64,000 bases of DNA from Streptomyces albofaciens JCM 4342 (lineage in GTDB: Bacteria; Actinomycetota; Actinomycetes; Streptomycetales; Streptomycetaceae), in assembly GCF_008634025.1 (NCBI RefSeq), contig NZ_PDCM01000001.1, positions 3,380,501 through 3,444,500 on the forward strand. Reading direction: 5' to 3'. The translations under genes were made by a program, and so were the position numbers. Under the pieces are notes generated by a model. The model saw nothing but the letters and a program-made list of their open reading frames with translations. It searched no databases and had not been told where the DNA came from. How positions within the stretch are numbered: position 1 is the stretch's first letter; each line of letters starts with the position of its first letter. Positions 35,005-43,408 of the stretch are shown piece after piece.

Positions 35005-36004
35005 ACGCCCCACCGGGACCGGGCGCCGCCGGACCGGATGCCCCCGGGCCGCGTGCGACCGGTGTGCGCTGCTGCCGCGCGCCCTGTTCGTCCTCGCCTT
35101 CGCCCTGTTCGTCCTGGCCGTCGTGGCCGTGTCGACCGGCTCGCCGAGCCGGCTCGCCGCCGGGCCGGTTTCCGGAGCGGCGGTGAGCGCGGCACTGGCC
35201 GCCGCGCCGGCGGCCGTCGTCGGCGAGGCGGTACGGCAGCGGCGGCGGCGCGCCCTGAACCGGGCGGACACCTCGGCCGCGACCGCGCAGCGGGTCCTGC
35301 TGCGGCCGCTCCCCGGCCGGATCGGGGACCTGCGCCTGCGCGGCACCTACCTCCCGGCCCGGACCGCGCCCCGCAGCGGCGGCGATCTCTACGACGCGGT
35401 GCGCAGCCCGTACGGCACCCGGCTGCTCATCGGCGACGTGCGCGCCAAGGGGATGCTCGCGGTGGAGGCCTCGGCGGTGCTGCTGCGCTCGTTCCGCGAA
35501 GCGGCGTACCAGGAGGAGACGCTGACCGGGGTGGCCCGGCGGCTGGAGGACGACGCGCGGCGGCACATCGCGGGGCTGCCGGGCGCGGAGACGCCCGAAC
35601 GGTTCGCCACCGCCCTGCTGGTGGAGGTCCCGGCCGGGCCGGTGGCCCGGGTGGTCCACTGCGGGCACCCGGAACCCCTGCTGGTCCGGGACGGGCGGGT
35701 ACGGGTCTGCCCGCCGGAGCGGCCCGGCGCCCCCATCGGCATGGCCGACCTGGTGGGGGCCGGGCACGCGGAGCACACGCTGCCGTTCCGGGCGGGGGAG
35801 CGGCTGGTGCTGTACTCCGACGGGTTCACCGAGGCGCGGGACGCGGCGGGGCGCTTCCAGCCGTTCGCCGAGCGGGTCGCGGAACGGGCCGCCGCGCCCC
35901 TGGACGATCTGGTGGACGGGCTCCGCGCGGACCTGGTCCGGCACACGGGCGGGGAGCTGCGCGACGACGCGGCGCTGCTCGTCGTCGAGCGGATCCCCGG
36001 GTGA
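34976..36004 (+). CDS. SpoIIE-type PP2C serine phosphatase, membrane-anchored
   Basis: A 342-residue protein with two hydrophobic segments in residues about 33-80 (LFVLAFALFVLAVVAVS) and a PP2C/SpoIIE catalytic domain from about 110 to the end. Metal-binding motifs are present: SGGDLYDAV, LIGDVRAKGMLAVEASAVLL (split in two strands), VLYSDGFTEARD and the final RDDAALLVV. Such enzymes dephosphorylate STAS anti-anti-sigma factors and so free a sigma factor. The ATG at 34976 overlaps the FUSC gene by 29 bases. It lies 1.9 kb from the sigma-factor pair, which makes a link plausible although unproven. Confidence 0.9.
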   Translation: MREQPPSTAERPTGTGRRRTGCPRAACDRCALLPRALFVLAFALFVLAVVAVSTGSPSRLAAGPVSGAAVSAALAAAPAAVVGEAVRQRRRRALNRADTSAATAQRVLLRPLPGRIGDLRLRGTYLPARTAPRSGGDLYDAVRSPYGTRLLIGDVRAKGMLAVEASAVLLRSFREAAYQEETLTGVARRLEDDARRHIAGLPGAETPERFATALLVEVPAGPVARVVHCGHPEPLLVRDGRVRVCPPERPGAPIGMADLVGAGHAEHTLPFRAGERLVLYSDGFTEARDAAGRFQPFAERVAERAAAPLDDLVDGLRADLVRHTGGELRDDAALLVVERIPG

Positions 36005-36031
36005 GCGGGCCCGCCCGTACCGGTCCGGGCG

Positions 36032-36550
36032 CTACTCGCCGGTCGCGCCGTCGATCCGCTCGCGCAGGAGGTCCGCGTGCCCGTTGTGCCGCGCGTACTC
36101 CTCGATCATGTGGACGTACACCCACCGGAGGCTGATCGTCCGGCCGTCCGTCGTGGTGAAGGTGTCGTCCAGACCGCGGTGGGCCACGGCCTGGTCGGCG
36201 GCGTCGATCTCGGCGCGCAGCGTGGCCAACGCGGCCTCGGCGGTGGCGGTGTCGAGCACCTCGAAGTCCGCGTCGGGCTGCTCTTCGGAGTAGTACAGGG
36301 GCCCGATCTTCTGGCCCGCGACCCGGAAGCGGAACCAGCTGCGCTCCACCTCAGCCATGTGCCGGACGAGACCGAGCAGCGTGAGGTTCGAGGGTTCGGC
36401 GCTCGGCCGGACGAGCTGTTCCGGCGTGAGGCCGGCGCACTTGCTCAGCAGGGTGTCGCGGTGCTGGTCCAGCCAGCCCTGGAGCATCGCGCGTTCGTCC
36501 GCCACGTACGGTGCGGTGCGGCGGTCGGTCTTCGGTGCGGTCCATGTCAT
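36032..36550 (-). CDS. DinB/DUF664-family protein
   Basis: A 172-residue four-helix-bundle protein of the DinB/DUF664 type. Three metal-binding His positions are seen in LLGLVRHMAEVERSWF, and HMIEEYARHNGHADLL. Many related proteins use bacillithiol or mycothiol as a thiol cofactor; which one applies is unknown. The ATG at 36548-36550 gives the usual N-terminus MTWTAPK; a GTG 15 bases upstream (36565) is possible. It is convergent with the SpoIIE-type gene. Confidence 0.87.
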   Translation of the reverse strand: MTWTAPKTDRRTAPYVADERAMLQGWLDQHRDTLLSKCAGLTPEQLVRPSAEPSNLTLLGLVRHMAEVERSWFRFRVAGQKIGPLYYSEEQPDADFEVLDTATAEAALATLRAEIDAADQAVAHRGLDDTFTTTDGRTISLRWVYVHMIEEYARHNGHADLLRERIDGATGE

Positions 36551-36643
36551 GCCGGGGAGTGTCACCCGGCAGACGCCGGGAGCGCTACACGTTATTTCCG
36601 GGGTAGCCGGGCTGCCGTGGCGTCAAAGCCTGGGTACCTGGCC

Positions 36644-36733
36644 CGGGTCGGGTGTGCACACCGGATTCAGGGAGCACACGGGATGGAGAGGTGCACGCAG
36701 ATTCAGGGGGCACACCGGATTCAGCGGTGCGCA
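36644..36733. repeat. 18-bp imperfect tandem repeat, about five units
   Basis: From 36644 the sequence falls into five 18-bp units (starts at 36644, 36662, 36680, 36698, 36716). Units 2, 3 and 4 end in CACAC or CACG and units 2, 4 and 5 contain GATTCAG. The array lies just past the stop of the WD40 protein and shortly after the DinB gene start. Unit 3 has diverged. Confidence 0.65.
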
Positions 36734-36740
36734 CAAACTC

Positions 36741-39700
36741 TCAGCGGTCGCAGATCGGCTCGTACGGCACATCGGGCAGCAGCTCCCGCCAGCGTGCGGG
36801 GCCGGTACTGCCCACCAGCGGGCAGATGCGCCCGGCCACCCGGCCCGCGTCCAGGTCCCACAGGCGCACCGAACCGTCCGCGCCGGTGGTCGCCAGGGTC
36901 CTGCCGTCCGGCGCGTAGGCCACCGACCACACCACGTCCGTGTGCCCGGTCAGCGTGGCGGTCTGCGTACGGGCGGCCGTGTCCCAGATCCGTACGGTGC
37001 TGTCGAAGCCGACCGTGGCCAGCTGCTGCCCGTGCGGCGCGAAGGCGATGCCCCGCACCGACCCGGTGTGGCCGCGCAGCACTCCGGCGGCCTTCAGGGC
37101 GCGCACGTCCCACAGGCGCACCGTCCGGTCGTTGCCCGCCGACGCGAGCGTGCGCCCGTCCGCGCTGAACGCCACCGCCCACACGGCGCCCGAATGCCCG
37201 CGCAGCACCCCGACCTGACGGTGCGTGGCGACCTCCCACAGCCGGACCGTCCGGTCGTCGCTCGCGCTGGCCAGCAGCCGCCCGTCCGGGCTGAACGCCA
37301 CACCGTTGACGAAGTCGTCGTGGCCGGTCAGGGCGGTGGAACGGCTCCGCGCGAGATCCCACAGCCGTACCGTGCCGTCCTCGCTCGCCCCCGCCAGCAG
37401 CCCCCCGCCGGGGGCGAAGGCGACCCCGAACACCGAGCCGCGCGGCCCCGTCAGCAGCCGGTCACGGGCGCCGCTCGCCGCGTCCCACAGCCGCACCGTC
37501 CCGTCGGCGCCCGCGGTGGCGAACGTCCGGCCGTCCGGGCCGTAGGCCAGATCCCGGACCGGCCCGTGGTGGGCGCGCAGCGGCGGCCCCAGCTGGGTGT
37601 GCGTGCGGACGTCCCACCGCTGGACCGTGCCGTCGACGCCCGCCGCGACCAGCCGCCGCCCGTCGGGGGCGAAGGCGACGGCGGACCGGCCGGACACCGG
37701 CCGGGCGGTCAGCGCGGCGCCGGCCGGGTTCCACAGGGCGATCGTCCGGTCGAAGCTGCCGGTGGCCAGCGTGCGGCCGTCCGGGGAGAAGGCGACGGCG
37801 AGGACGTAGTCGCTGTGCCCGGTGAAGGCGGCGACGGTACGGAGGGTGGCGACCTCCCACAGCCGCGCGGAGCCGTCGCCGGACGCGGACGCGAGGGTGT
37901 CGCCGTCGGGGCTGAAGGCCAGCGCGTTGATGTCGTCGTTGTGGCCGGTGAGGCGGGCCCGGACGGTCATCCGCCGGGTGTCGTACAGGGTGACCGTACG
38001 GTCCGTGCCGCCGACGGCCAGCGTCGCGCTGTCCGGGCTGAAGGCCACGGCCACGACGCCGTCGCCGAGGCCGGAGCGGTCGGCGAGGACGGTGGGGGAG
38101 GCGGGGCGGGCGGCGGCGGACAGGGCGGTGCCGGGGGCGGACGCGGTCAGCGACGGCGGCAGCCGCCAGACCCGGACCCGGCCGTTGGCGTCACCGCGGG
38201 CGAGCAGCCGGCCGTCCGGGCTGAACGCCACCTTGCCGGTCCCGGCGCCGCCGAGGCCGGGCAGCCGGGCCATCGGCCGCATCCGGGGCGCGTCCCACAG
38301 GGTCACGCTGCCGCCGGGGCCGGTGGCGGCGAGCACGTCGCCACCGGACGGACCGCCGCGGCCCGCGGGCGCGAAGGCCACCTCGCCGCCGTCACCGCCG
38401 CCGGGCACGGTCACGGCGGGCGTACGGCGGGCGGCGTCCCGGACCCGTACGGAGCCGTCCGCGGCGCCCGCGGCCAGGAGGCGGCCGTCCGGGCTGAAGG
38501 CGACGCCGCGCATCCGTGTCGTACCGGCCGTGAGCGCGGTGACCGGCGGGCGGCGGGTACGCGGGTCCCACAGCCGGACCGTGCCGTCCGAACCGCCGCC
38601 CGCCAGGAGCCTGCCGTCCGGGCTGAACGCGGCGCCGTTGACCGGGCCCTGATGCCCCGTCAGGCGCCCCGCGAACGGCCGCGCCTGGGTGCTCAGCAGC
38701 GCGCTGCGGGAAGCGGGGGAGGGGTGCAGCCGGTACGCCTCGGCGGCGAGCAGCATGGCCGCCTCCGGCTGCCCGGAGGCCACCTGCCCGGAGCGGGCGG
38801 CCAGTTCACCGGCGTACGCGTCACGTCGCCCGGCCTCCGCCGTACGCCACTGCTGCACCGCCAGCACCCCCGCGCACACGGCGAGCACGAGCAGCACGGC
38901 GAGGGTGCCCGCGAGCCTGCGGCGCCGCCGCACCCGGCGCCGGGCGGCCCGGGCCGCGGCCGCCTCGCGCTCCTGCGAGGCGCGCAGGAACTCCTCCTCC
39001 AGCGGGCTGAGTCCGGCGTTCTCGCCCTGCTGCCCGGCCCACTCGCGCGCCACCGCCAGCCGTGTGCCCCGGTAGAGCGCCGCCGAGTCCCGCCCCTCCC
39101 GCTTCCAGGCCCCGGCCGCCTCCGTCAGCCGCTGGTGGACGACGAGCCCGGCCCGGTCGGCGCGGATCCAGCCGCGCAGCCGCGGCCAGGCCCGCAGCAG
39201 CGCCTCGTGGGTGATCTCCACGGTGTCCGCGTCGAGCGTCAGCAGCCGGGCGCGGACGAAGACATCGATCACGGCGGCGGTCTTCTCCGGGTCCGGCAGG
39301 TGCTCCAGCAGCCGCTCGCGCGGCACCCGGCGGCGCGTCTCGCCCGCGATCTCGCCGACCTGGACCAGCCGCAGCAGCACCTGCCGCGCCGTGCGCCGCT
39401 CCGCCGGGTCCAGCCCGTCGTGCACCCGCTCGGCGGTGGTGGCGACGGCGCCGTGCAGGCCGCCGGTGAGGCGGTAGCCGGCGACGGTGAGGGTGCGGCC
39501 GGAGCGCTGCTGCCAGGTGGCGAGCAGGGCGTGCGCCAGCAGCGGCAGCGTGCCGCCGGCCACCGGCTCGTCGTCCCCGTGGATGCCCAGGTCGGACAGG
39601 AGCAGCTCTTCGAGGCCCGGCTCCAGCTCCAGCGCGGCCTCCCGGGCGGGGCGGGTGATCGCCGCGCGGACTTCCCGTACGGACATCGGGCGCAGCGCGA

Positions 39701-40523
39701 AGACCCCGGCGGACAGGGCCGGGGCGAGCGCGGGGTGGTCCAGGCACTGCCCGTAGAAGTCAGCGCGGACACCGAGGACCACGGCGCAGGGGGCGTCCCG
39801 GGCGGCCGCGCACAGCGCCGTGACGAAGGCGCGCCGCTCGTGGGAGTCCTCGCAGACGGTGAAGATCTCCTCGAACTGGTCGACGACGAGGACCAGGCGG
39901 GAACGGGTGCCGAGCGCGGCGCGGACGGCGGCGGCGCACCGCTCGGGGGCTTCGGCCAGTTCCTCGGCGGAGGCGGAGGCAGACGCGGAGGCGGATGTGG
40001 CGGCAGGGGCGCCCGGTCCGGCCAGCGCCGCGGCCAGTTCGGTGAGCGGACGCGCGCCGGGTGTCAGGACGCGGACCGGCCAGTGCCGGGAGCCGGGCAG
40101 GGCGCCGGCGCGCAGGGCGGGCAGCAGCCCGGCCCGCAGCAGCGAGGACTTGCCGGCGCCGGACGGGGCCGCGAGGACCAGCGGGCCCGCGCTGTCCACG
40201 CGCTCGGCGAGGCGGCCGACCAGGGCGGCGGTGGCCCGCTCCCGGCCGAAGAACCAGGGGGCGTCGGCGGCGGTGTAGGCGGCGAGTCCCGGATACGGGC
40301 AGCGGTCGCCGGGGGTACGGGCGGCCAGCAGCCGGCCGAGCGTGCCCTGTGCCGCCAGGGCCGCGTCGCAGCGGCGGGCCACGTCGGCGGTCGGCGGTTT
40401 CTCACCGTTCTCGATCTTGCTGAGATAGCCCTTGCTGTAGTGCACCAGCTGGGCGAGAGACCGGAGGGAGATCTCCCGCTCCCGCCGCAGCCGCCGCAGC
40501 GCGTCCCCGAACTCCTCCGGCAT
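36741..40523 (-). CDS. HTH-nSTAND1-WD40 protein
   Basis: A 1260-residue protein with four parts. Residues about 5-60 are an XRE-like helix-turn-helix (EREISLRSLAQLVHYSKGYL, GEKPPTADVARRCDAAL). Residues about 75-500 are an nSTAND1 NTPase with Walker A APSGAGKSSLL (Lys125) and Walker B VLVVDQFEE (Asp215). A probable transmembrane helix at about 530-552 (LAGTLAVLLVLAVCAGVLAV) follows. The C-terminus (about 615-1250) holds 14 WD40 repeats, enough for two seven-bladed propellers. The ATG at 40521-40523 follows a run of G. STAND proteins act as oligomerising sensor switches; with the HTH inside and the propellers outside it could be a membrane signal receptor or defence protein. Confidence 0.88.
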   Translation of the reverse strand: MPEEFGDALRRLRREREISLRSLAQLVHYSKGYLSKIENGEKPPTADVARRCDAALAAQGTLGRLLAARTPGDRCPYPGLAAYTAADAPWFFGRERATAALVGRLAERVDSAGPLVLAAPSGAGKSSLLRAGLLPALRAGALPGSRHWPVRVLTPGARPLTELAAALAGPGAPAATSASASASASAEELAEAPERCAAAVRAALGTRSRLVLVVDQFEEIFTVCEDSHERRAFVTALCAAARDAPCAVVLGVRADFYGQCLDHPALAPALSAGVFALRPMSVREVRAAITRPAREAALELEPGLEELLLSDLGIHGDDEPVAGGTLPLLAHALLATWQQRSGRTLTVAGYRLTGGLHGAVATTAERVHDGLDPAERRTARQVLLRLVQVGEIAGETRRRVPRERLLEHLPDPEKTAAVIDVFVRARLLTLDADTVEITHEALLRAWPRLRGWIRADRAGLVVHQRLTEAAGAWKREGRDSAALYRGTRLAVAREWAGQQGENAGLSPLEEEFLRASQEREAAAARAARRRVRRRRRLAGTLAVLLVLAVCAGVLAVQQWRTAEAGRRDAYAGELAARSGQVASGQPEAAMLLAAEAYRLHPSPASRSALLSTQARPFAGRLTGHQGPVNGAAFSPDGRLLAGGGSDGTVRLWDPRTRRPPVTALTAGTTRMRGVAFSPDGRLLAAGAADGSVRVRDAARRTPAVTVPGGGDGGEVAFAPAGRGGPSGGDVLAATGPGGSVTLWDAPRMRPMARLPGLGGAGTGKVAFSPDGRLLARGDANGRVRVWRLPPSLTASAPGTALSAAARPASPTVLADRSGLGDGVVAVAFSPDSATLAVGGTDRTVTLYDTRRMTVRARLTGHNDDINALAFSPDGDTLASASGDGSARLWEVATLRTVAAFTGHSDYVLAVAFSPDGRTLATGSFDRTIALWNPAGAALTARPVSGRSAVAFAPDGRRLVAAGVDGTVQRWDVRTHTQLGPPLRAHHGPVRDLAYGPDGRTFATAGADGTVRLWDAASGARDRLLTGPRGSVFGVAFAPGGGLLAGASEDGTVRLWDLARSRSTALTGHDDFVNGVAFSPDGRLLASASDDRTVRLWEVATHRQVGVLRGHSGAVWAVAFSADGRTLASAGNDRTVRLWDVRALKAAGVLRGHTGSVRGIAFAPHGQQLATVGFDSTVRIWDTAARTQTATLTGHTDVVWSVAYAPDGRTLATTGADGSVRLWDLDAGRVAGRICPLVGSTGPARWRELLPDVPYEPICDR

Positions 40524-40735
40524 GCAGCCCCCCCCCACGCCTCGTGCGGGCGGCCGGGCTCCCGGCCGCCCGCACCGCGCCGGTGATGCTACGCACGGCG
40601 GTTCGGGCCCGGCCGCCGATCGGCGGGGAACTACCGAAAGGGATGAAACGGGATACCCGGGTGCGCGGGCGCACGGCGCGCGCGATGGGGAACGCTCCCC
40701 GTGCGGTGCCCGCCCGGTCCGGGGCCCGAAGGGTG

Positions 40736-40797
40736 TTGACCTGCGATCTCGGCCCGGATAGCTTCGCTCTACGGATTGTTGATTCCGCGACACGGAA
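40736..40797 (+). promoter_or_regulatory. Promoter and IclR-like operator of the DUF6986 gene
   Basis: TTGACC (40736-40741), a 17-bp spacer and TAGCTT (40759-40764) form a strong sigma-70-type promoter. Just downstream TTCCG-CGACA-CGGAA (40783-40797) is a perfect dyad of the TTCCGn5CGGAA type, as known for IclR/AllR-type regulators. The site would overlap the first transcribed bases and block initiation. The gap 40524-40836 also contains GC-rich sequence with no gene. Confidence 0.7.
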
Positions 40798-40836
40798 AAG
40801 CCGCGGAGCGGGTGCGGACCACTGGGAGGGTGTCGG

Positions 40837-42120
40837 ATGGGGCAGCACGAGACGGTGGCGACGAGCCTCGCGCCCACCGTACGCGAGGAGATCGGAGCCG
40901 CTCTCGCGGACGTGGACGCGGACCTCGCGCGGCGCTACCCGGGCGATCCCGGCACCCGGCAGCCGGTCCACACGGTCTACGTGCCCGGCGACGCCGTCAC
41001 CGCCGGCACCCTCCGCGAGTGGGGCGACGCCGCCCTCGCCGCGCTCGACGAGCACGCACCCGACGCCGAGGCGTTCGCCGGCGTCCTCGGCCTCCCGGAC
41101 GACCTGGCGGAGCCGGTGTACGAGCGGGTCCGGGCCAAGCTGGAGCGCGAGCCCGTGGAGGACCTGCGCATCGACTTCGAGGACGGCTACGGCCCGCGCC
41201 CGGACGCCGAGGAGGACGAAGCGGCCGCCCGCGCCGCCGCCCTCGTCGCGGCCGCCTGCGCGGACGGCACCGCGGCGCCCTACACGGGCATCCGCATGAA
41301 GTGCATGGAGGCCGCCGTCCGCGACCGCGGCATCCGCACCCTCGACATCTTCCTCACCGGTCTGATGGCGGCCGGCGGCCTCCCCGACGGCCTGGTCCTG
41401 ACCCTGCCCAAGGTCAGCTACGCCGAGCAGGTCGCCGCCATGGCGCGGCTGCTGGAGGCGTTCGAGAAGACCCACGGCCTGCCGGCCGGCCGGCTCGGCT
41501 TCGAGATCCAGATCGAGACCACCCAGTCGATCCTGGGCGCCGACGGCCGCGCCACCGTCGCCCGCATGATCGAGGCCGCCGGGGGCCGCGCCACCTCCCT
41601 GCACTACGGCACCTTCGACTACAGCGCCTCCTGCGGCGTCAGCGCCGCCCACCAGGCCCCGGACCACCCGGCGGCCGACCACGCCAAGGCCGTCATGCAG
41701 GTCGCCGCGGCCGGCACCGGCGTGCGCCTGTCCGACGGCTCGACCAACGTCCTGCCGATCGGCGCGACCACCCGGGTGCACGACGCCTGGCGGCTGCACC
41801 ACGGCCTGGTCACCCGCGCGCTGGCCCGCGCGTACTACCAGGGCTGGGACATGCACCCGGCCCACCTGCCCACCCGCTACGCCGCCGTCTACGCCTTCTA
41901 CCGCGGCGGCCTGGAGCAGGCCGCCGCCCGGCTCACCGCGTACGTCTCCAAGGCCGGCGGCGACGTGCTGGACGAGCCCGCCACGGCCAGGGCGCTCAGC
42001 GGCTACCTGCTGCGCGGCCTGGACTGCGGCGCCGTGGACCCGGCCGAGGTCGCCCGCCTGACCGGGCTCACCCGCGCCGACCTGGACGCCCTCGCGGGCC
42101 GCCCCGCCCCGGCCGCCTGA
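40837..42120 (+). CDS. DUF6986 (HpcH/HpaI aldolase, CitE-like) enzyme
   Basis: A 427-residue protein of the DUF6986 family, a branch of the CitE/malate-synthase-like TIM barrels. Motifs include RIDFEDGYGPRPD, MKCMEAAVRDRGIRTLDIFL (over two strands), EIQIETTQSILG with the metal Glu, and SLHYGTFDYSA. In S. coelicolor a relative lies next to aceB and the allantoin genes and is controlled by AllR, so a role in ureide or glyoxylate metabolism is likely. The ATG at 40837 follows GGGAGGGTGTCGG. Here it is isolated; none of the allantoin genes is in the window. The dyad in its promoter fits the same type of control. Confidence 0.82.
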   Translation: MGQHETVATSLAPTVREEIGAALADVDADLARRYPGDPGTRQPVHTVYVPGDAVTAGTLREWGDAALAALDEHAPDAEAFAGVLGLPDDLAEPVYERVRAKLEREPVEDLRIDFEDGYGPRPDAEEDEAAARAAALVAAACADGTAAPYTGIRMKCMEAAVRDRGIRTLDIFLTGLMAAGGLPDGLVLTLPKVSYAEQVAAMARLLEAFEKTHGLPAGRLGFEIQIETTQSILGADGRATVARMIEAAGGRATSLHYGTFDYSASCGVSAAHQAPDHPAADHAKAVMQVAAAGTGVRLSDGSTNVLPIGATTRVHDAWRLHHGLVTRALARAYYQGWDMHPAHLPTRYAAVYAFYRGGLEQAAARLTAYVSKAGGDVLDEPATARALSGYLLRGLDCGAVDPAEVARLTGLTRADLDALAGRPAPAA

Positions 42121-42127
42121 CGCCCCG

Positions 42128-43303
42128 TCACCAGCGGCGTACGAACACGTCGTACGCCGCGTTGGTGTCCCCGGGCACCAGATCGGCCGCGTCCGAGGCG
42201 AACGCCACCGCCCGGCCCCCGCCGTCGACGGCCCCGCCGCCCGCCCGGTCGCCCGGGCCCACGTCCCGGCGCTGTCCGCTCCGCGCGTGCACGAGGACCA
42301 GCCGGCCGCCCTCCGCGACGAGCACCCACCGGCCGTCCCCGCTGACCGCCTTCGCCACCGCGCCGTCGCCCGCCACCCGCCAGGTCCGCCCGGCGCGCAG
42401 ATCGCGGACGTAGGCGTGCGAGCCGGCCGCGGTGCCCCCGCGCACGACGTTGGTGGCGGTGGACGTGAAGGCCGCGTACCGGCCGTCGGCGCTGAGCTGC
42501 GCGAGCCGCGCCGGGCCGTCGGCCGGGGAGCCGTCGTGCGTGATGTCCGCCTGCCCGACCTCGCCGGTGTCCCGGTCGCGGACGAACACATCGCCCGTGT
42601 CCGGGCCGCTGCCGCCGCGCTGCCGGATGCCGTACGCCGCCACCCGGCCGTCCCGGGAGAGCGAGCCGCCGTCGGCGAGCGGGTACCCCGAAGGGCCGGC
42701 GGGGGTGAGGAGTTCGTCGGTGCCGCTGTCCAGGTCGCGGACGTACAGCAGGACGGGGGCGTTGCCGTGCCGGTTGGTGATCGTGTACGCGAGGTGCCGC
42801 CCGTCGGCGCTCAGCCCGGCGACGTCGCTGATCTCGCCGCCGATCGGCGGGTCCTTCGGACGGACCTGCTCCGTCGTCCCGGTGCGGCGGTCGTGGACGT
42901 ACGGGAGCGGATAGCGCGTCCCCGTCGAGAACGCGACGTACCGGCCGTCCGCGCTGATCGCCAGGGGGCCGCCGCCGTACCCCTGTGGCCTCGGCACCTG
43001 GGTGAGCTTCCTGGTGACCGTGTCCTTGACCAGCAGCGCGGGGAAGTAGCCGGCGCCGAGGTTCGGGGCGGCCGACCAGAAGACGACGTACCGTCCGTCC
43101 GCGCTGACGGCGGCGGGCCCCGACGCCCCGTCGGCCTGTGTGCCGTCGGAGGCCGTGCTGACCCGCTGGACCGAGGACGCGGGGCGGGCGGATGCGGGCC
43201 CGGCGGCCTGCGCCCGGCCCGGGGCGCACAGCCCCGCCACGACCGCGCCCACCGCACTGGCTCCGGCGACCGCGCGGACCGACCGCGACATGCCCCACCC
43301 CAT
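42128..43303 (-). CDS. Secreted TolB-like beta-propeller protein A
   Basis: A 391-residue exported protein. A signal peptide (about residues 1-32, VRAVAGASAVGAVVAGLCAPGRAQA) precedes repeated WD40/TolB-like blades with the signature SADGRYVAF and VHDRRTG (at least six copies). It is a paralogue of the propeller B gene at 45849, sharing SADGRY, HDRRTGRTT and the ending DLVPGDTNAAYDVFVRRW. No enzyme motif is seen; it may bind a ligand or cell-wall component. The start ATG at 43301-43303 lies 38 bases below a terminator-like hairpin; ATG 43289-43291 is an alternative. It is divergent from helR. Confidence 0.82.
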   Translation of the reverse strand: MGWGMSRSVRAVAGASAVGAVVAGLCAPGRAQAAGPASARPASSVQRVSTASDGTQADGASGPAAVSADGRYVVFWSAAPNLGAGYFPALLVKDTVTRKLTQVPRPQGYGGGPLAISADGRYVAFSTGTRYPLPYVHDRRTGTTEQVRPKDPPIGGEISDVAGLSADGRHLAYTITNRHGNAPVLLYVRDLDSGTDELLTPAGPSGYPLADGGSLSRDGRVAAYGIRQRGGSGPDTGDVFVRDRDTGEVGQADITHDGSPADGPARLAQLSADGRYAAFTSTATNVVRGGTAAGSHAYVRDLRAGRTWRVAGDGAVAKAVSGDGRWVLVAEGGRLVLVHARSGQRRDVGPGDRAGGGAVDGGGRAVAFASDAADLVPGDTNAAYDVFVRRW

Positions 43304-43328
43304 GCCCGCCCCCGAGATGCCCGTCCCG

Positions 43329-43364
43329 AAAAAAGAAGAAGCAAGGAGTTCGCACACTCCTTGC
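43329..43364 (-). terminator. Attenuator-like terminator upstream of propeller A
   Basis: On the minus strand GCAAGGAGT, a 6-base loop GTGCGA and ACTCCTTGC form a perfect 9-bp hairpin (43341-43364), followed at once by TTCTTCTTTTTT (43340-43329). That is a classical intrinsic terminator, unusual in such a GC-rich genome. It lies after the promoter at 43374-43402 and 26 bases before the propeller A ATG. It would end transcription after about 40 bases unless it is bypassed. On the plus strand the order is reversed and would not terminate. Confidence 0.8.
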
Positions 43365-43373
43365 CACTCTCAA

Positions 43374-43402
43374 CATATAGCGCACAGGGGGGCTTGCGGC
43401 AA
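43374..43402 (-). promoter_or_regulatory. Minus-strand promoter overlapping the RAE
   Basis: Read on the minus strand: TTGCCG (43402-43397), a 17-bp spacer, and TATATG (43379-43374). The predicted start point is near 43367, directly before the hairpin at 43364-43341. The -35 box lies inside the rifamycin-associated element. It therefore looks rifamycin-responsive and points toward propeller A, away from helR. Confidence 0.7.
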
Positions 43403-43408
43403 GGCCCC
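43389..43408. promoter_or_regulatory. Rifamycin-associated element (RAE)
   Basis: GGGGCTTGCGGCAAGGCCCC matches the RAE consensus I know from upstream of rifamycin-resistance genes (rph, arr, helR) in actinobacteria. It is an imperfect inverted repeat that makes transcription inducible by rifamycins. It lies 129 bases upstream of the helR start. On the plus strand TTGCGG (43394-43399) could be a -35 box, with a weaker -10 such as CACAAT at 43419-43424. Confidence 0.85.

Noticed and set aside
43304..43357. Longer start of propeller A at GTG 43357 (MCELLASSFF)
   Set aside because: That codon would lie inside the terminator hairpin, with no room for a ribosome site, and the extension has Phe/Leu/Ser encoded by the U-rich tract.
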